Positions 8,405-16,815 of a stretch of 64,000 bases of DNA are shown piece by piece. The position numbers were made by a program, and so were the translations under genes. How positions within the stretch are numbered: the stretch's first letter is position 1; each line of letters begins with the position of its first letter. The DNA lies in contig JAIESW010000024.1 of assembly GCA_019745565.1 (NCBI GenBank), forward strand, positions 312,129-376,128, read 5' to 3'. The notes beneath the pieces are model-generated. The model saw only the letters and a program-made list of their open reading frames with translations. It was not told the origin of the DNA and made no database searches. Origin of the DNA: Burkholderiales bacterium. Lineage in GTDB: Bacteria > Pseudomonadota > Gammaproteobacteria > Burkholderiales > Ga0077523.

Positions 8405-8872
8405 ATGCAGCCTGCCCAGGATCGGTTCTCCGATCGGACGTTGGTGGTTGAGCGCAACATGTCGTCGAGTTCGGCCGGTCGCCGCTGGTTTTTCGGTTCC
8501 ATCGTTCTCGTTTCGTTCGGCATCGCGTCGCTGTGGGCATTGAATGGTGCCTGGTACGTGCTGCCGTTCGCGGGAATCGAGATGATGGTGCTGGCTGCCG
8601 CGCTGGTGGCATTCGAACGGCATGTCGGGGACCGGGAGGCGATCACCATCGATGGCGATCGAGTGGTGGTGGAGCGCACCCGGATGGGGAGAACGGCAAG
8701 GCATGAGTTCAGTCGCTACTGGGCGCAGGTGGTGTTGACGCCAGCATCCGGGCGCGGTCACAGCGGGCTCGCGATGCGTTCGCACGGCAGGCAGGTTGAG
8801 ATCGGTGACTACCTCACCGACGATCAGCGGGCGGCAGTGGCGGACGAACTGCGCAGGCGGCTGGGTACATGA
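8405..8872 (+). CDS. DUF2244 family integral membrane protein
   Basis: About 155 residues from ATG 8405; an in-frame start at 8336 overlaps the candidate promoter and is less likely. The protein has two closely spaced membrane helices (FFGSIVLVSFGIASLWALNG and WYVLPFAGIEMMVLAAALVA), then a soluble beta-rich domain (ITIDGDRVVVERTRMGR) ending in a short basic helix. This is the layout of DUF2244 proteins, which are commonly encoded just ahead of cytochrome c oxidase genes; their function is unknown. The stop is 25 bases before COX II, so the gene likely belongs to that operon. Confidence 0.75.
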   Translation: MQPAQDRFSDRTLVVERNMSSSSAGRRWFFGSIVLVSFGIASLWALNGAWYVLPFAGIEMMVLAAALVAFERHVGDREAITIDGDRVVVERTRMGRTARHEFSRYWAQVVLTPASGRGHSGLAMRSHGRQVEIGDYLTDDQRAAVADELRRRLGT

Positions 8873-8897
8873 TGAGATTCAGGAGGCTCGAAGCAGC

Positions 8898-10028
8898 ATG
8901 GCAAGTACGATGAAGACGTGGATCCCCGCCGTTGCCGCGGCCGTCTGGGCGGGCAGCGCTGCCGCCACCCTGAACCTCCAGGAGCCGACGACCACCATCG
9001 CGGCACAGATCTACAGCCTGCACACGTACATCCTGGTCGTGTGCGCGGTGATCTTCGTGCTGGTGTTCGGGGCGATGTTCTACTCGATCCTGAAGCACCG
9101 GAAATCGGTGGGGCACAAGGCGGCCCACTTCCACGAGAACACGACGGTCGAGATCGTCTGGACCGTGGTCCCGTTCCTGATCCTGCTCGGCATGGCCGCC
9201 CCGGCCACCAAGACCATCCTCGCGATGAAGGACACGAGCAACGCCGACATCACCATCAAGGCCGTCGGCTACCAGTGGAAATGGGGCTACGAGTACGTGC
9301 GTGGCGAAGGCGATCTTGCCGGCGTGAGCGACGGCATCAAGTTCTACTCGAATCTGTCCACAACGATGGACGAGATCTACGACAAGACCGGCACGGTCAA
9401 GAAGGGCGACAACTACCTGCTCGACGTCGACAACCCGCTCGTAGTGCCGGTGGGCAAGAAGGTGCGCATCCTCACCACCGCCAACGACGTGATTCATGCG
9501 TTCTGGGTGCCGTCCTTCGGCGTCAAGCAGGACGCGATTCCCGGCTTCATCCGCGACACCTGGTTCACCGCCGAGAAGACCGGCGAGTTCCGCGGCCAGT
9601 GCGCGGAGCTCTGCGGCAAGGAACACGGCTTCATGCCGATCGTCGTCAAGGTCGTGACCGTCGACGAGTTCAAGACGTGGGCCGCCAAGCAGGCGAAGGA
9701 CACGGGTGCCCCGGCCGCCGAAACGGCAGCGGCCCCCGCTGCCGAAGCGGCTCCCGCCGCCGAGAAGGTGGCCGCAGCCGGCGGCGCTGCGGACGGCAAG
9801 AAGGTCTACGAGGCCACCTGTGTGGCCTGTCACAGCACCGGCGTGGCCGGCGCACCCAAGGTCGGCGAGAAGGCCGTCTGGGCCCCCCGCCTCGCGCAAG
9901 GCAAGGATGCTCTGTACGAGCACGCGATCAAGGGCAAAGGGATCATGCCTCCCAAGGGCGGCAATCCGGCCCTGCCGGACGCCGACGTGAAAGCCGCCGT
10001 CGACCACATGGTCGCCCTCTCGAAGTAA
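8898..10028 (+). CDS. ctaC: Cytochrome c oxidase subunit II with fused C-terminal cytochrome c domain
   Basis: 376 residues from ATG 8898, with AGGAGG 11 bases upstream; ATG 8910 is a close alternative. A signal peptide (residues 1-23) and two membrane helices (about 38-60 and 85-105) are followed by the cupredoxin domain with the CuA ligands His200, Cys235, Cys239, His243 and Met246 (GQCAELCGKEHGFM). An Ala/Pro/Glu linker leads to a class I cytochrome c domain with CVACH at 308-312 and a likely Met ligand at 350 (GIMPPKGG). The fusion is the caa3-type arrangement, in which electrons enter through the attached haem c before reaching CuA. Confidence 0.95.
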   Translation: MASTMKTWIPAVAAAVWAGSAAATLNLQEPTTTIAAQIYSLHTYILVVCAVIFVLVFGAMFYSILKHRKSVGHKAAHFHENTTVEIVWTVVPFLILLGMAAPATKTILAMKDTSNADITIKAVGYQWKWGYEYVRGEGDLAGVSDGIKFYSNLSTTMDEIYDKTGTVKKGDNYLLDVDNPLVVPVGKKVRILTTANDVIHAFWVPSFGVKQDAIPGFIRDTWFTAEKTGEFRGQCAELCGKEHGFMPIVVKVVTVDEFKTWAAKQAKDTGAPAAETAAAPAAEAAPAAEKVAAAGGAADGKKVYEATCVACHSTGVAGAPKVGEKAVWAPRLAQGKDALYEHAIKGKGIMPPKGGNPALPDADVKAAVDHMVALSK

Positions 10029-10082
10029 TCAGCACGCCATCCCCGGGCGGGCATTCGCGTTTCACCGATCAGGAGTTCGAAC

Positions 10083-11657
10083 ATGGAAGCCGTTCACGAT
10101 CACGGGCACGACCACGCACATCACCCGACCGGGCTCATGCGCTGGGTCACGACGACCAACCACAAGGACATCGGCACGATGTACCTGTGGTTCAGCTTCG
10201 CCATGCTCCTGACCGGCGGCCTGCTGGCCATGGGCATCCGACTCGAACTGCTCCAGCCCGGCATGCAGTACTGGAAGCCGGAGTTCTTCAATCAGCTCAC
10301 CACCATGCACGGCCTGATCATGGTGTTCGGGGCGATCATGCCGGCCTTCGTCGGCTTCGCGAACTGGCAGGTGCCGATGATGATCGGCGCGCCCGACATG
10401 GCGTTCGCGCGCATGAACAACTTCAGCTTCTGGCTGCTGCCGCCCGCCGCGCTGCTGCTGGTGGTTTCGTTCTTCGTCCCCGGCGGCGCCACCGGCGCCG
10501 GCTGGACCCTCTACGCGCCGCTGTCGGTGCAGCAGGGCATGGGCATGGACATGGCGATCTTCGCGGTGCACATCATGGGTGCCTCGTCGATCATGGGGTC
10601 GATCAACATCATCACGACGATCCTCAACATGCGCGCCCCGGGCATGACGCTCATGAAGATGCCGCTGTTCGTGTGGACCTGGCTGATCACCGCCTATCTG
10701 CTGATCGCAGTGATGCCGGTGCTCGCCGGTGCGGTGACGATGCTGCTCACCGACCGCCACTTCGACACCCACTTCTTCAACGCCGCCGGCGGCGGTGACC
10801 CGGTCCTGTACCAGCACGTGTTCTGGTTCTTCGGGCACCCCGAGGTGTACATCATGATTCTCCCGGCCTTCGGCATCGTGTCGCAGGTCATCCCGGCCTT
10901 CGCGCGGAAGCCGCTGTTCGGCTACTCCTCCATGGTGTACGCGACCGCGTCCATCGCCATCCTGTCCTTCATCGTGTGGGCGCACCACATGTTCACGGTG
11001 GGCATGCCGGCGGCCGGCCAGCTGTTCTTCATGTACGCGACCATGCTGATCGCCGTGCCCACGGGCGTGAAGGTGTTCAACTGGATCGCCACCATGTGGA
11101 AGGGCTCCATGACGTTCGAGACGCCCATGCTGTTCTCGGTGGGCTTCCTGTTCGTGTTCACGATGGGCGGCTTCACCGGCCTCATCCTCGCGATCACGCC
11201 GGTCGACATCCAGTTGCAGGACACCTACTACGTCGTCGCTCACTTCCACTACGTGCTGGTGGCCGGCTCGCTCTTCGCCATCTTCGCCGGTATCTACTTC
11301 TGGCTGCCCAAATGGACCGGCCACATGTACGACGAGACGCTGGGCAAGGTGCATTTCTGGCTGTCCATCATCTTCTTCAACCTGACATTCTTCGTGATGC
11401 ACTTCCTCGGGCTGGCCGGCATGCCGCGCCGCATCCCCGACTACGCGCAACAGTTCGCCGACTTCAACTTGATCGCGTCGCTCGGTGCCTTCGGATTCGG
11501 CCTGACGCAGCTGCTGTTCCTGTACGTGGTGGTGAAGTGCATCAAGGGCGGTGAGAAGGCCCCGGCCAAGCCGTGGGAAGGTGCCGACAGCCTCGAGTGG
11601 ACGCTGCCTTCGCCGGCGCCGTACCACAGCTTCGAAACCCCGCCGATCGTCAAGTAA
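10083..11657 (+). CDS. ctaD: Cytochrome c oxidase subunit I
   Basis: 524 residues, the usual length, with 12 predicted membrane helices. It shows the conserved TTNHKDIG N-terminus, the haem a ligand region HGLIMVFGAI, the HPEVYIMILPAFG helix with the proton-channel Glu and the Cu(B) His-Tyr pair, the AHHMFTVG motif, and the haem a3/a ligand helix AHFHYVL. It reduces O2 to water at the haem a3-CuB site and pumps protons across the inner membrane. It follows subunit II by 54 bases, with AGGAG just before the start, and is followed by the small assembly gene. Confidence 0.97.
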   Translation: MEAVHDHGHDHAHHPTGLMRWVTTTNHKDIGTMYLWFSFAMLLTGGLLAMGIRLELLQPGMQYWKPEFFNQLTTMHGLIMVFGAIMPAFVGFANWQVPMMIGAPDMAFARMNNFSFWLLPPAALLLVVSFFVPGGATGAGWTLYAPLSVQQGMGMDMAIFAVHIMGASSIMGSINIITTILNMRAPGMTLMKMPLFVWTWLITAYLLIAVMPVLAGAVTMLLTDRHFDTHFFNAAGGGDPVLYQHVFWFFGHPEVYIMILPAFGIVSQVIPAFARKPLFGYSSMVYATASIAILSFIVWAHHMFTVGMPAAGQLFFMYATMLIAVPTGVKVFNWIATMWKGSMTFETPMLFSVGFLFVFTMGGFTGLILAITPVDIQLQDTYYVVAHFHYVLVAGSLFAIFAGIYFWLPKWTGHMYDETLGKVHFWLSIIFFNLTFFVMHFLGLAGMPRRIPDYAQQFADFNLIASLGAFGFGLTQLLFLYVVVKCIKGGEKAPAKPWEGADSLEWTLPSPAPYHSFETPPIVK

Positions 11658-11683
11658 CAGGTTCGGTTGAGGTAGCCCGAGGC

Positions 11684-11800
11684 ATGGCCGCGACCCAGGA
11701 CGCGCGAGCAGCAGGCAAGACGAGAACCGTCGTGCTGCTGCTGTCCATCGTTGCGATATTCTTCGTCGGCATCTTCATGCGGCGCTGGCTGTGGGCATGA
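11684..11800 (+). CDS. Cytochrome oxidase small assembly protein (38 residues)
   Basis: A tiny open frame between COX I and Cox11 encodes a soluble, Ala- and Arg-containing N-terminus and a single membrane helix (VVLLLSIVAIFFVGIFM) ending RRWLWA. A one-helix protein of this size at exactly this place is a recurring feature of betaproteobacterial cox operons and is annotated there as a small oxidase assembly protein. The stop overlaps the ATG of Cox11 (ATGA at 11797-11800), which strongly supports translation. The precise biochemical role is unknown. Confidence 0.72.
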   Translation: MAATQDARAAGKTRTVVLLLSIVAIFFVGIFMRRWLWA

Positions 11801-12360
11801 ACTCGGAGAACGCGCGCACGCTGCGCAAGCTCGCCGTCGTGGCCGTGGCGATGTTCGGTTTCGGCTTCGCGCTGGTGCCGTTCTACAAGAAGATCTGCGA
11901 GGTCACGGGTCTCAACGATCTGCAGAAGCCCGACACCGTCGTGAACACGCAGGTCGATGCCTCGCGCACCGTGGTCCTGGAACTGGACGCGAACACCCGC
12001 AACGAACTGCCGTGGGAGTTCCGGCCCACCGAGCGGTCGGTCAAGGTGCATCCCGGCCAACTGGTCCAGATCACCTACGAGGTACGCAACGATTCCGACG
12101 AGGCGGTGACCGGACAGGCGATTCCGAGCTACGGTCCGCGGCTCGCCGAGCAGTATTTCCGCAAGCTCGACTGCTTCTGCTTCGCCAAGCAGGAGTTGAA
12201 GCCGCGCGAGGTGCGCCGCATGCCGGTGACGTTCGTCGTCCACCCGGACCTGCCCGCGGACGTCGCCACGGTCACGCTTTCGTACACGTTCTTCCGCGTC
12301 GAAGGGCCGACGAAGCCGGCCGCCGCGCGCAGCAATCTCGGAGGACGGCCCGCCTCCTGA
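11797..12360 (+). CDS. ctaG: Cytochrome c oxidase assembly protein CtaG (Cox11)
   Basis: 187 residues. An N-terminal membrane anchor (about 12-30) is followed by a periplasmic immunoglobulin-like domain. The copper-binding motif CFCF is present (KLDCFCFAKQ), and the region up to VPFYKKICEVTG, with its own Cys, is typical of the family. Cox11 delivers copper to the CuB site of subunit I. The start overlaps the stop of the small assembly gene, and the stop lies 44 bases before COX III. The DUF2970 gene that often sits between these two genes in relatives is not present; there is no room for it. Confidence 0.93.
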   Translation: MNSENARTLRKLAVVAVAMFGFGFALVPFYKKICEVTGLNDLQKPDTVVNTQVDASRTVVLELDANTRNELPWEFRPTERSVKVHPGQLVQITYEVRNDSDEAVTGQAIPSYGPRLAEQYFRKLDCFCFAKQELKPREVRRMPVTFVVHPDLPADVATVTLSYTFFRVEGPTKPAAARSNLGGRPAS

Positions 12361-12404
12361 TCCGGGGCGCGCCGCCAGCAAGACACCAGAGGGGAGTCAC
12401 AACG

Positions 12405-13256
12405 ATGCAGCAAGCCCATTCGTCCTACTACATCCCGCAGCCGTCCACCTGGCCGATCATCGGCGCGACAGCGCTGCTGTTCCTCGGCTTCGGCGCCGCG
12501 CTCACCATGAACGATCTCGGTGCGGGGCCGTGGCTGCTGCTGGTCGGTTTCGCAATCCTGGTCTATCTGCTGTTCGGCTGGTTCGGGCAGGTGGCGAGCG
12601 AAAGCGAGAAGGGCACCTACAACAAGCAGGTGGACATCTCGTTCCGCTGGGGCATGAGCTGGTTCATCTTCTCCGAGGTGATGTTCTTTGCCGCGTTCTT
12701 CGGTGCGCTGTTCTACATGCGCATCCTGGCGGTGCCGGATCTTGCCCACGGCGCATCGGGAGAATTCCTCTGGCCTGGATTCGCGCCGAAATGGCCGGTC
12801 TCCGGTCCCGGCATCGAAGAGACCTTCACACCGATGGGTGCCTGGGGCATTCCGGCGATCAACACGCTGATCCTGCTCACGTCCGGTGCGACGGTCACCT
12901 GGGCCCATTGGGGCCTCATCAAGAACAACCGGTCGCAACTGATCCTCGGGCTGATCCTGACGATCGCGCTCGGTCTCGTGTTCCTGTTCCTGCAGGGCTA
13001 CGAGTACTACCACGCCTACCACGAGCTCAACCTCACGCTGACGATGGGCGCCTACGGAGCCACGTTCTTCATGTTGACGGGCTTCCACGGTTTCCACGTG
13101 ACCATGGGCACGATCATGCTGATCGTGATCCTGGGCCGCTGCATCGCCGGGCACTTCAAGCCCGAGCACCACTTCGGCTTCGAAGGCGTGTCCTGGTACT
13201 GGCACTTCGTGGACGTGGTGTGGCTGCTGCTCTTCGTCCTCGTGTATTGGCTCTGA
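12405..13256 (+). CDS. ctaE: Cytochrome c oxidase subunit III
   Basis: 283 residues with seven predicted membrane helices. Conserved stretches include YYIPQPSTWPI near the N-terminus, RWGMSWFIFSEVMFFAAFF, and the C-terminal GFHGFHVTMGTIML and WYWHFVDVVWL motifs. Subunit III stabilises the catalytic core and helps proton uptake; it carries no metal. GGGGAG lies 9-14 bases before the ATG. It is the last gene of the forward cox run before an intrinsic terminator. Confidence 0.96.
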   Translation: MQQAHSSYYIPQPSTWPIIGATALLFLGFGAALTMNDLGAGPWLLLVGFAILVYLLFGWFGQVASESEKGTYNKQVDISFRWGMSWFIFSEVMFFAAFFGALFYMRILAVPDLAHGASGEFLWPGFAPKWPVSGPGIEETFTPMGAWGIPAINTLILLTSGATVTWAHWGLIKNNRSQLILGLILTIALGLVFLFLQGYEYYHAYHELNLTLTMGAYGATFFMLTGFHGFHVTMGTIMLIVILGRCIAGHFKPEHHFGFEGVSWYWHFVDVVWLLLFVLVYWL

Positions 13257-13317
13257 CGGAGCGTCTAAGAACAACAAGGGTGGAGGAGAAGCCTCTCCGA
13301 CAGAGGGAGGCTGAGAA

Positions 13318-13356
13318 AATCGCGCCGCACGGCATCACTGTGCGGCGATTTTTTTT
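13318..13356 (+). terminator. Intrinsic terminator after the cox operon
   Basis: GCCGCAC (13324-13330), a 9-base loop, GTGCGGC (13340-13346), then eight T residues (13349-13356). A run of four A before the stem gives the opposing DUF2909 transcript a weaker terminator too. An imperfect AGCCTC/GAGGCT hairpin precedes it at 13290-13312. Confidence 0.85.
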
Positions 13357-13378
13357 GTCGGCGTGGGGCGGTCTTGTC

Positions 13379-13573
13379 CTACCGGCCGTGCGGAATGAGG
13401 CCGAACCAGTAGCCCGCCATGAGCAGCAGGAACAGCGCAATCGAGAACACGACGCGCAGCGTCAGCGCCTTCACGGTGCGTTGGCCCGTGCCCTTGTCCT
13501 TCAGCAGGTAGTACAGGGCCGAACCGAGGCTGGCCAGGATCAGCACCAGGAAAGCGACGATGACGATCTTCAT
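13379..13573 (-). CDS. DUF2909 twin-transmembrane protein
   Basis: 64 residues from the ATG at 13573, on the strand opposite to the surrounding oxidase genes. It has two membrane helices (IVIVAFLVLILASLGSALYYL and VVFSIALFLLLMAGYWFGLI) joined by a short basic loop containing KDKGTGQRTVKALTLR. DUF2909 proteins regularly sit in this reversed orientation between COX III and SURF1 in betaproteobacteria, which suggests a link to oxidase biogenesis, but no function is established. It shares a short divergent promoter region with SURF1. Confidence 0.8.
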   Translation of the reverse strand: MKIVIVAFLVLILASLGSALYYLLKDKGTGQRTVKALTLRVVFSIALFLLLMAGYWFGLIPHGR

Positions 13574-13644
13574 GGGAATGCGTTCGAGACGATGATCGAG
13601 TGTATCGGAAGGGCCGGCACGCGGCCATCGACGGGGCATTGATC

Positions 13645-14364
13645 GTGGGCTTCGCGTTTCGTCCGCGGCCAGGGTTGACGGTGTTCGCCCTGGCGGGGCT
13701 CGCCCTCACGGTGTCGGCCTGCCTCTGGCAGTACGGCCGCGGACAGGAGAAGGACCGGATCGCGGCCCGCATGGCCGGCGACACCGCGGGAGCGCACTTC
13801 GAATTGGGTGCACGACCGGTCGACGAGGCAGCAGTGCGCTTCCTGCACGTGACGGCCCGCGGCGAGTTTCTCGCCGATGCGCTGGTGCTCCTCGACAACC
13901 AGGCACGCGGCACCGTGCCGGGCTACGTCGTGTTCATGCCGCTGCGCATCGCCGGCAGCCGCATGCACGTGCTGGTGAAACGCGGGTGGGTCGCAGCGCC
14001 GCAGGATCGCGGCGTCGAGCCCGCGGTCCGCACTCCGGGCGGCGAGGTGACGGTGGAGGGGCTGGCGCTTCCGCCGAACTCGAAGTTCCTCGAACTGTCT
14101 TCCAATACGCACACCGGCCGGGTCTGGCAGAACGTAACCCTCGAGCGCGTCGTCGCCGCGACACAGCTCGATTTCCAACCGCTGCTTCTCGAGCAGTCGA
14201 ACGCGCTCGACGACGGTCTGGCGCGTGACTGGCCGAAGCCGTCGAGCGGCTCCGCAAAACACTACGGCTACGCGTTCCAATGGGGCGCGATGGCCGTGCT
14301 GATCGTGATCTTCTACGTGGTGCTTCATGTCCGAGCAAAACCCCAAACGCCGCCCGCGCCGTGA
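13645..14364 (+). CDS. SURF1 family cytochrome oxidase biogenesis protein
   Basis: About 239 residues from the GTG at 13645; a GTG at 13600 in the same frame would add 15 residues and come within 27 bases of the divergent gene. There is one membrane helix near the N-terminus (LTVFALAGLALTVSACLWQYGRGQ) and one at the C-terminus (MAVLIVIFYVVLHV), bracketing a periplasmic domain with GYVVFMPL and VLVKRGWV, the SURF1 signature. The late HYGYAFQWGAMA motif is also typical. SURF1 takes part in inserting haem a into subunit I. Its 3' end overlaps the next gene. Confidence 0.88.
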   Translation: MGFAFRPRPGLTVFALAGLALTVSACLWQYGRGQEKDRIAARMAGDTAGAHFELGARPVDEAAVRFLHVTARGEFLADALVLLDNQARGTVPGYVVFMPLRIAGSRMHVLVKRGWVAAPQDRGVEPAVRTPGGEVTVEGLALPPNSKFLELSSNTHTGRVWQNVTLERVVAATQLDFQPLLLEQSNALDDGLARDWPKPSSGSAKHYGYAFQWGAMAVLIVIFYVVLHVRAKPQTPPAP

Positions 14365-14908
14365 ACTGTGGCTGCTGCTGCTGGTGACGATCGCGCCGAT
14401 CGTCGCGTCCTATCTCGCCTATTACGTGTGGCGTCCTGCCACCTTCAAGAACTACGGCGAGCTCGTCGCTCCCACCTCGTTGTCCGGTGTCGCCGCCGCG
14501 CAGCGGGAAAGCGGTCCGCCTTTCGATGCCGAGGGGCTGAAGGGCCGCTGGGTGCTCGTGATGGTCGATACCGGCGACTGCGCCGCTCCGTGTCGCGAGA
14601 AGCTGCTGCAGATGCGCCAGCTGCGCCTCATGCAGGGCAAGGATCAGGACCGCGTTGCGCGCGCCTGGCTGCTCGACGACGACGCGGCGCCGGCTGCCGA
14701 CGTGCTGAAGGACTACGACGGGACGGTGGTTGTGCCTGCCAAGGGGAGCCCGCTGCTCGGCAAACTGTCGGCCGATAGTGCGCCGCGTGACCACCTGTTT
14801 CTCGTGGACCCGCTCGGCAACCTGATGATGCGCTTTCCCAAGGATGCGGACCCCATCCGCATCAAGAAGGATCTGACGCACCTGCTCAAGGTCTCGAGGA
14901 TCGGATGA
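14327..14908 (+). CDS. Membrane-anchored SCO/thioredoxin-like protein of the oxidase cluster
   Basis: 193 residues. The N-terminus is basic, with one membrane helix (about 14-34). The periplasmic domain resembles a degenerate SCO/thioredoxin fold: WVLVMVDTGDCAAPCREKL contains a CxxxC pair (Cys85 and Cys89), the spacing used by SCO1 for copper, and LFLVDPLGNLMMRFP matches the late strand of that fold. A histidine is present near the expected third ligand position (RDHLFLVD), but I cannot confirm it as a ligand. It is regularly found between SURF1 and CtaA in betaproteobacteria. It overlaps both neighbours, so it is co-translated. Confidence 0.72.
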   Translation: MSEQNPKRRPRRELWLLLLVTIAPIVASYLAYYVWRPATFKNYGELVAPTSLSGVAAAQRESGPPFDAEGLKGRWVLVMVDTGDCAAPCREKLLQMRQLRLMQGKDQDRVARAWLLDDDAAPAADVLKDYDGTVVVPAKGSPLLGKLSADSAPRDHLFLVDPLGNLMMRFPKDADPIRIKKDLTHLLKVSRIG

Positions 14909-15921
14909 TGGACATCGTGCGTGTCTTCCGTCGGATCGTGCGAGCGGCCCTCGCGCTCGCCTTCGTCGTGGTGGTGTTCGGTGCATTCGTGCGTCTGTCG
15001 GATGCGGGGCTCGGCTGTCCCGACTGGCCCGGATGCTACGGCCACGTCTCCGTGCCCGGTTCCGAGGCAGCGCTCGCCAAGGCGCTGGAGCGCTTCCCCG
15101 GCAGCATCGTGGAATCGCGCAAGGCCTGGATCGAGATGATCCACCGCTACCTGGCGGGCACCCTCGGCATCCTGGTGGTCGCCATCGCAGTGATGGCCTG
15201 GCGCCATCGGGGCGTGCTGCGGCAATCGCCGACGCTGCCCACCGCCATGGTGGCGCTGATCGTCGTGCAGGCGTTGTTCGGCATGTGGACGGTCACGCTC
15301 AAGCTGATGCCGCTCATCGTCACGCTGCACCTGCTGGGCGGCATGACCACCCTGGCGCTGCTCGCCTGGTTGACGGCACGTCAGCGTCCCGCGCTCGCAC
15401 GCCACCGTAGCATCGATCCGCAGGCCCCGCGAGTTCGACGCTGGGCCACCATCGGATTGGCAGTGCTGGCCTTGCAGATCGCGCTGGGTGGCTGGGTCAG
15501 TACCAACTACGCCGGCATGGCGTGCGCCGATGTACCGCTCTGTCACGGGGCGACGGTGCCGCCCATGGACTTCGGCCATGGGTTCTCGCTGTGGCGCGAG
15601 CTCGGCGTGACGGCGGCCGGCACTCCTTTGTCGAATGAAGCGCTCAATGCGATCCAGTGGACCCACCGGATCGGTGCCGTTGCGACCGTGTGCATCCTGG
15701 CCTTCGTCGGCCTGCTGACGCTGGTCGTGCCGGCGGTACGCGGGCTCGGCGTGGCGGTGTTCATCCTGGCGCTGACCCAGGCCGGCATCGGCGTCGCCAA
15801 CATCGTGCACGTCCTGCCGGTGCCGCTGGCCGTAGCCCACAACGCCGGGGCCGCCTTGCTGCTGGTGACGCTCGTGATGCTAAACTACCGGGCTCGTCAG
15901 GCCTTGCGCCCGGAGTTCTGA
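14905..15921 (+). CDS. ctaA: Haem A synthase (COX15/CtaA)
   Basis: 338 residues with eight predicted membrane helices. Conserved parts are VRLSDAGLGCPDWPGCYG in the first periplasmic loop, the ligand-bearing EMIHRYLAGTLG, and the second-half counterparts STNYAGMACADVPLCHG and IQWTHRIGA. CtaA oxidises the methyl group of haem O to make haem A for the oxidase encoded upstream. It overlaps the previous gene by 4 bases, and its TGA is directly followed by the ATG of ctaB. Confidence 0.95.
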   Translation: MMDIVRVFRRIVRAALALAFVVVVFGAFVRLSDAGLGCPDWPGCYGHVSVPGSEAALAKALERFPGSIVESRKAWIEMIHRYLAGTLGILVVAIAVMAWRHRGVLRQSPTLPTAMVALIVVQALFGMWTVTLKLMPLIVTLHLLGGMTTLALLAWLTARQRPALARHRSIDPQAPRVRRWATIGLAVLALQIALGGWVSTNYAGMACADVPLCHGATVPPMDFGHGFSLWRELGVTAAGTPLSNEALNAIQWTHRIGAVATVCILAFVGLLTLVVPAVRGLGVAVFILALTQAGIGVANIVHVLPVPLAVAHNAGAALLLVTLVMLNYRARQALRPEF

Positions 15922-16815
15922 ATGGCGAACAGTCTCTCGCTGCCGCTGAAGGGTTCCCGCTTTCAGCAGTTCTACCAGCTCACCAAGCCCCGTGTCGTCT
16001 CGCTGATCGTCTTCACCGCGGTCATCGGGATGTTCCTCGCCGTGCCGGGATGGGTGCCGCTGCAGCCGTTGCTGGCCGGCACCGTGGGCATCGCGTTCGT
16101 GGCCGGTGCGGCCGCGGTGATCAACTGTCTGGTGGAACAGAAGATCGATGCACTGATGGCCCGCACCCGGGCCCGGCCGCTCCCGATGGGTCAGCTCACG
16201 TCCGTGCAGGCGCTGGTGTTTGCCCTGATCCTCGGTGGTCTGGGACTGCACATCCTGTACGCGTATGCCAATCCGCTCACGATGTGGCTCACGCTCGCCA
16301 CGTTCGTGGGTTACGCGATCATCTACACCATCATCCTCAAGCCCTCGACGCCGCAGAACATCGTGATCGGCGGTGCCTCGGGCGCAATGCCGCCGGTGCT
16401 GGGCTGGGCCGCGGCGACCGGCGAAGTGAGTTCGGACGCGCTGTTGTTGTTCCTCATCATCTTCGCGTGGACGCCGCCGCATTTCTGGGCGCTGGCGCTG
16501 TACCGCACCAAGGAGTATGCGAAGGCGGGTTTGCCGATGTTGCCGGTCACGCACGGCGAGAAGTTCACGCGGCTGCACGTGCTGCTGTACACCATCATCC
16601 TGGTGGCGGTCAGCGTGCTGCCGTTCGCGAGCCGGATGTGCGGTCTCATCTATCTCGTTTCGGCCCTGGTGCTGGGGGGCATCTTCCTGCATCTCGCCTG
16701 GCAGATCTGGACCAATTACAGCGACGCGCTGGCGCGCCGCACGTTCCGTTACTCCATCATCTACCTGACGGTGCTGTTCGCGGCGCTGCTGGTCGATCAC
16801 TACTGGCGCTGGTGA
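15922..16815 (+). CDS. ctaB: Protohaem IX farnesyltransferase (haem O synthase)
   Basis: 297 residues with about nine membrane helices, of the UbiA prenyltransferase family. The first prenyl-diphosphate site reads [20 protein letters not shown]: the first Asp of the classic NxxxDxxxD motif is Glu here, while the second Asp and the MxRTxxRP part are kept. It adds a farnesyl group to haem b to make haem O, the substrate of CtaA. The ATG abuts the ctaA stop, and its own stop overlaps the GTG of the SCO1 gene, so ctaA-ctaB-sco form one translational unit. Confidence 0.95.
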   Translation: MANSLSLPLKGSRFQQFYQLTKPRVVSLIVFTAVIGMFLAVPGWVPLQPLLAGTVGIAFVAGAAAVINCLVEQKIDALMARTRARPLPMGQLTSVQALVFALILGGLGLHILYAYANPLTMWLTLATFVGYAIIYTIILKPSTPQNIVIGGASGAMPPVLGWAAATGEVSSDALLLFLIIFAWTPPHFWALALYRTKEYAKAGLPMLPVTHGEKFTRLHVLLYTIILVAVSVLPFASRMCGLIYLVSALVLGGIFLHLAWQIWTNYSDALARRTFRYSIIYLTVLFAALLVDHYWRW

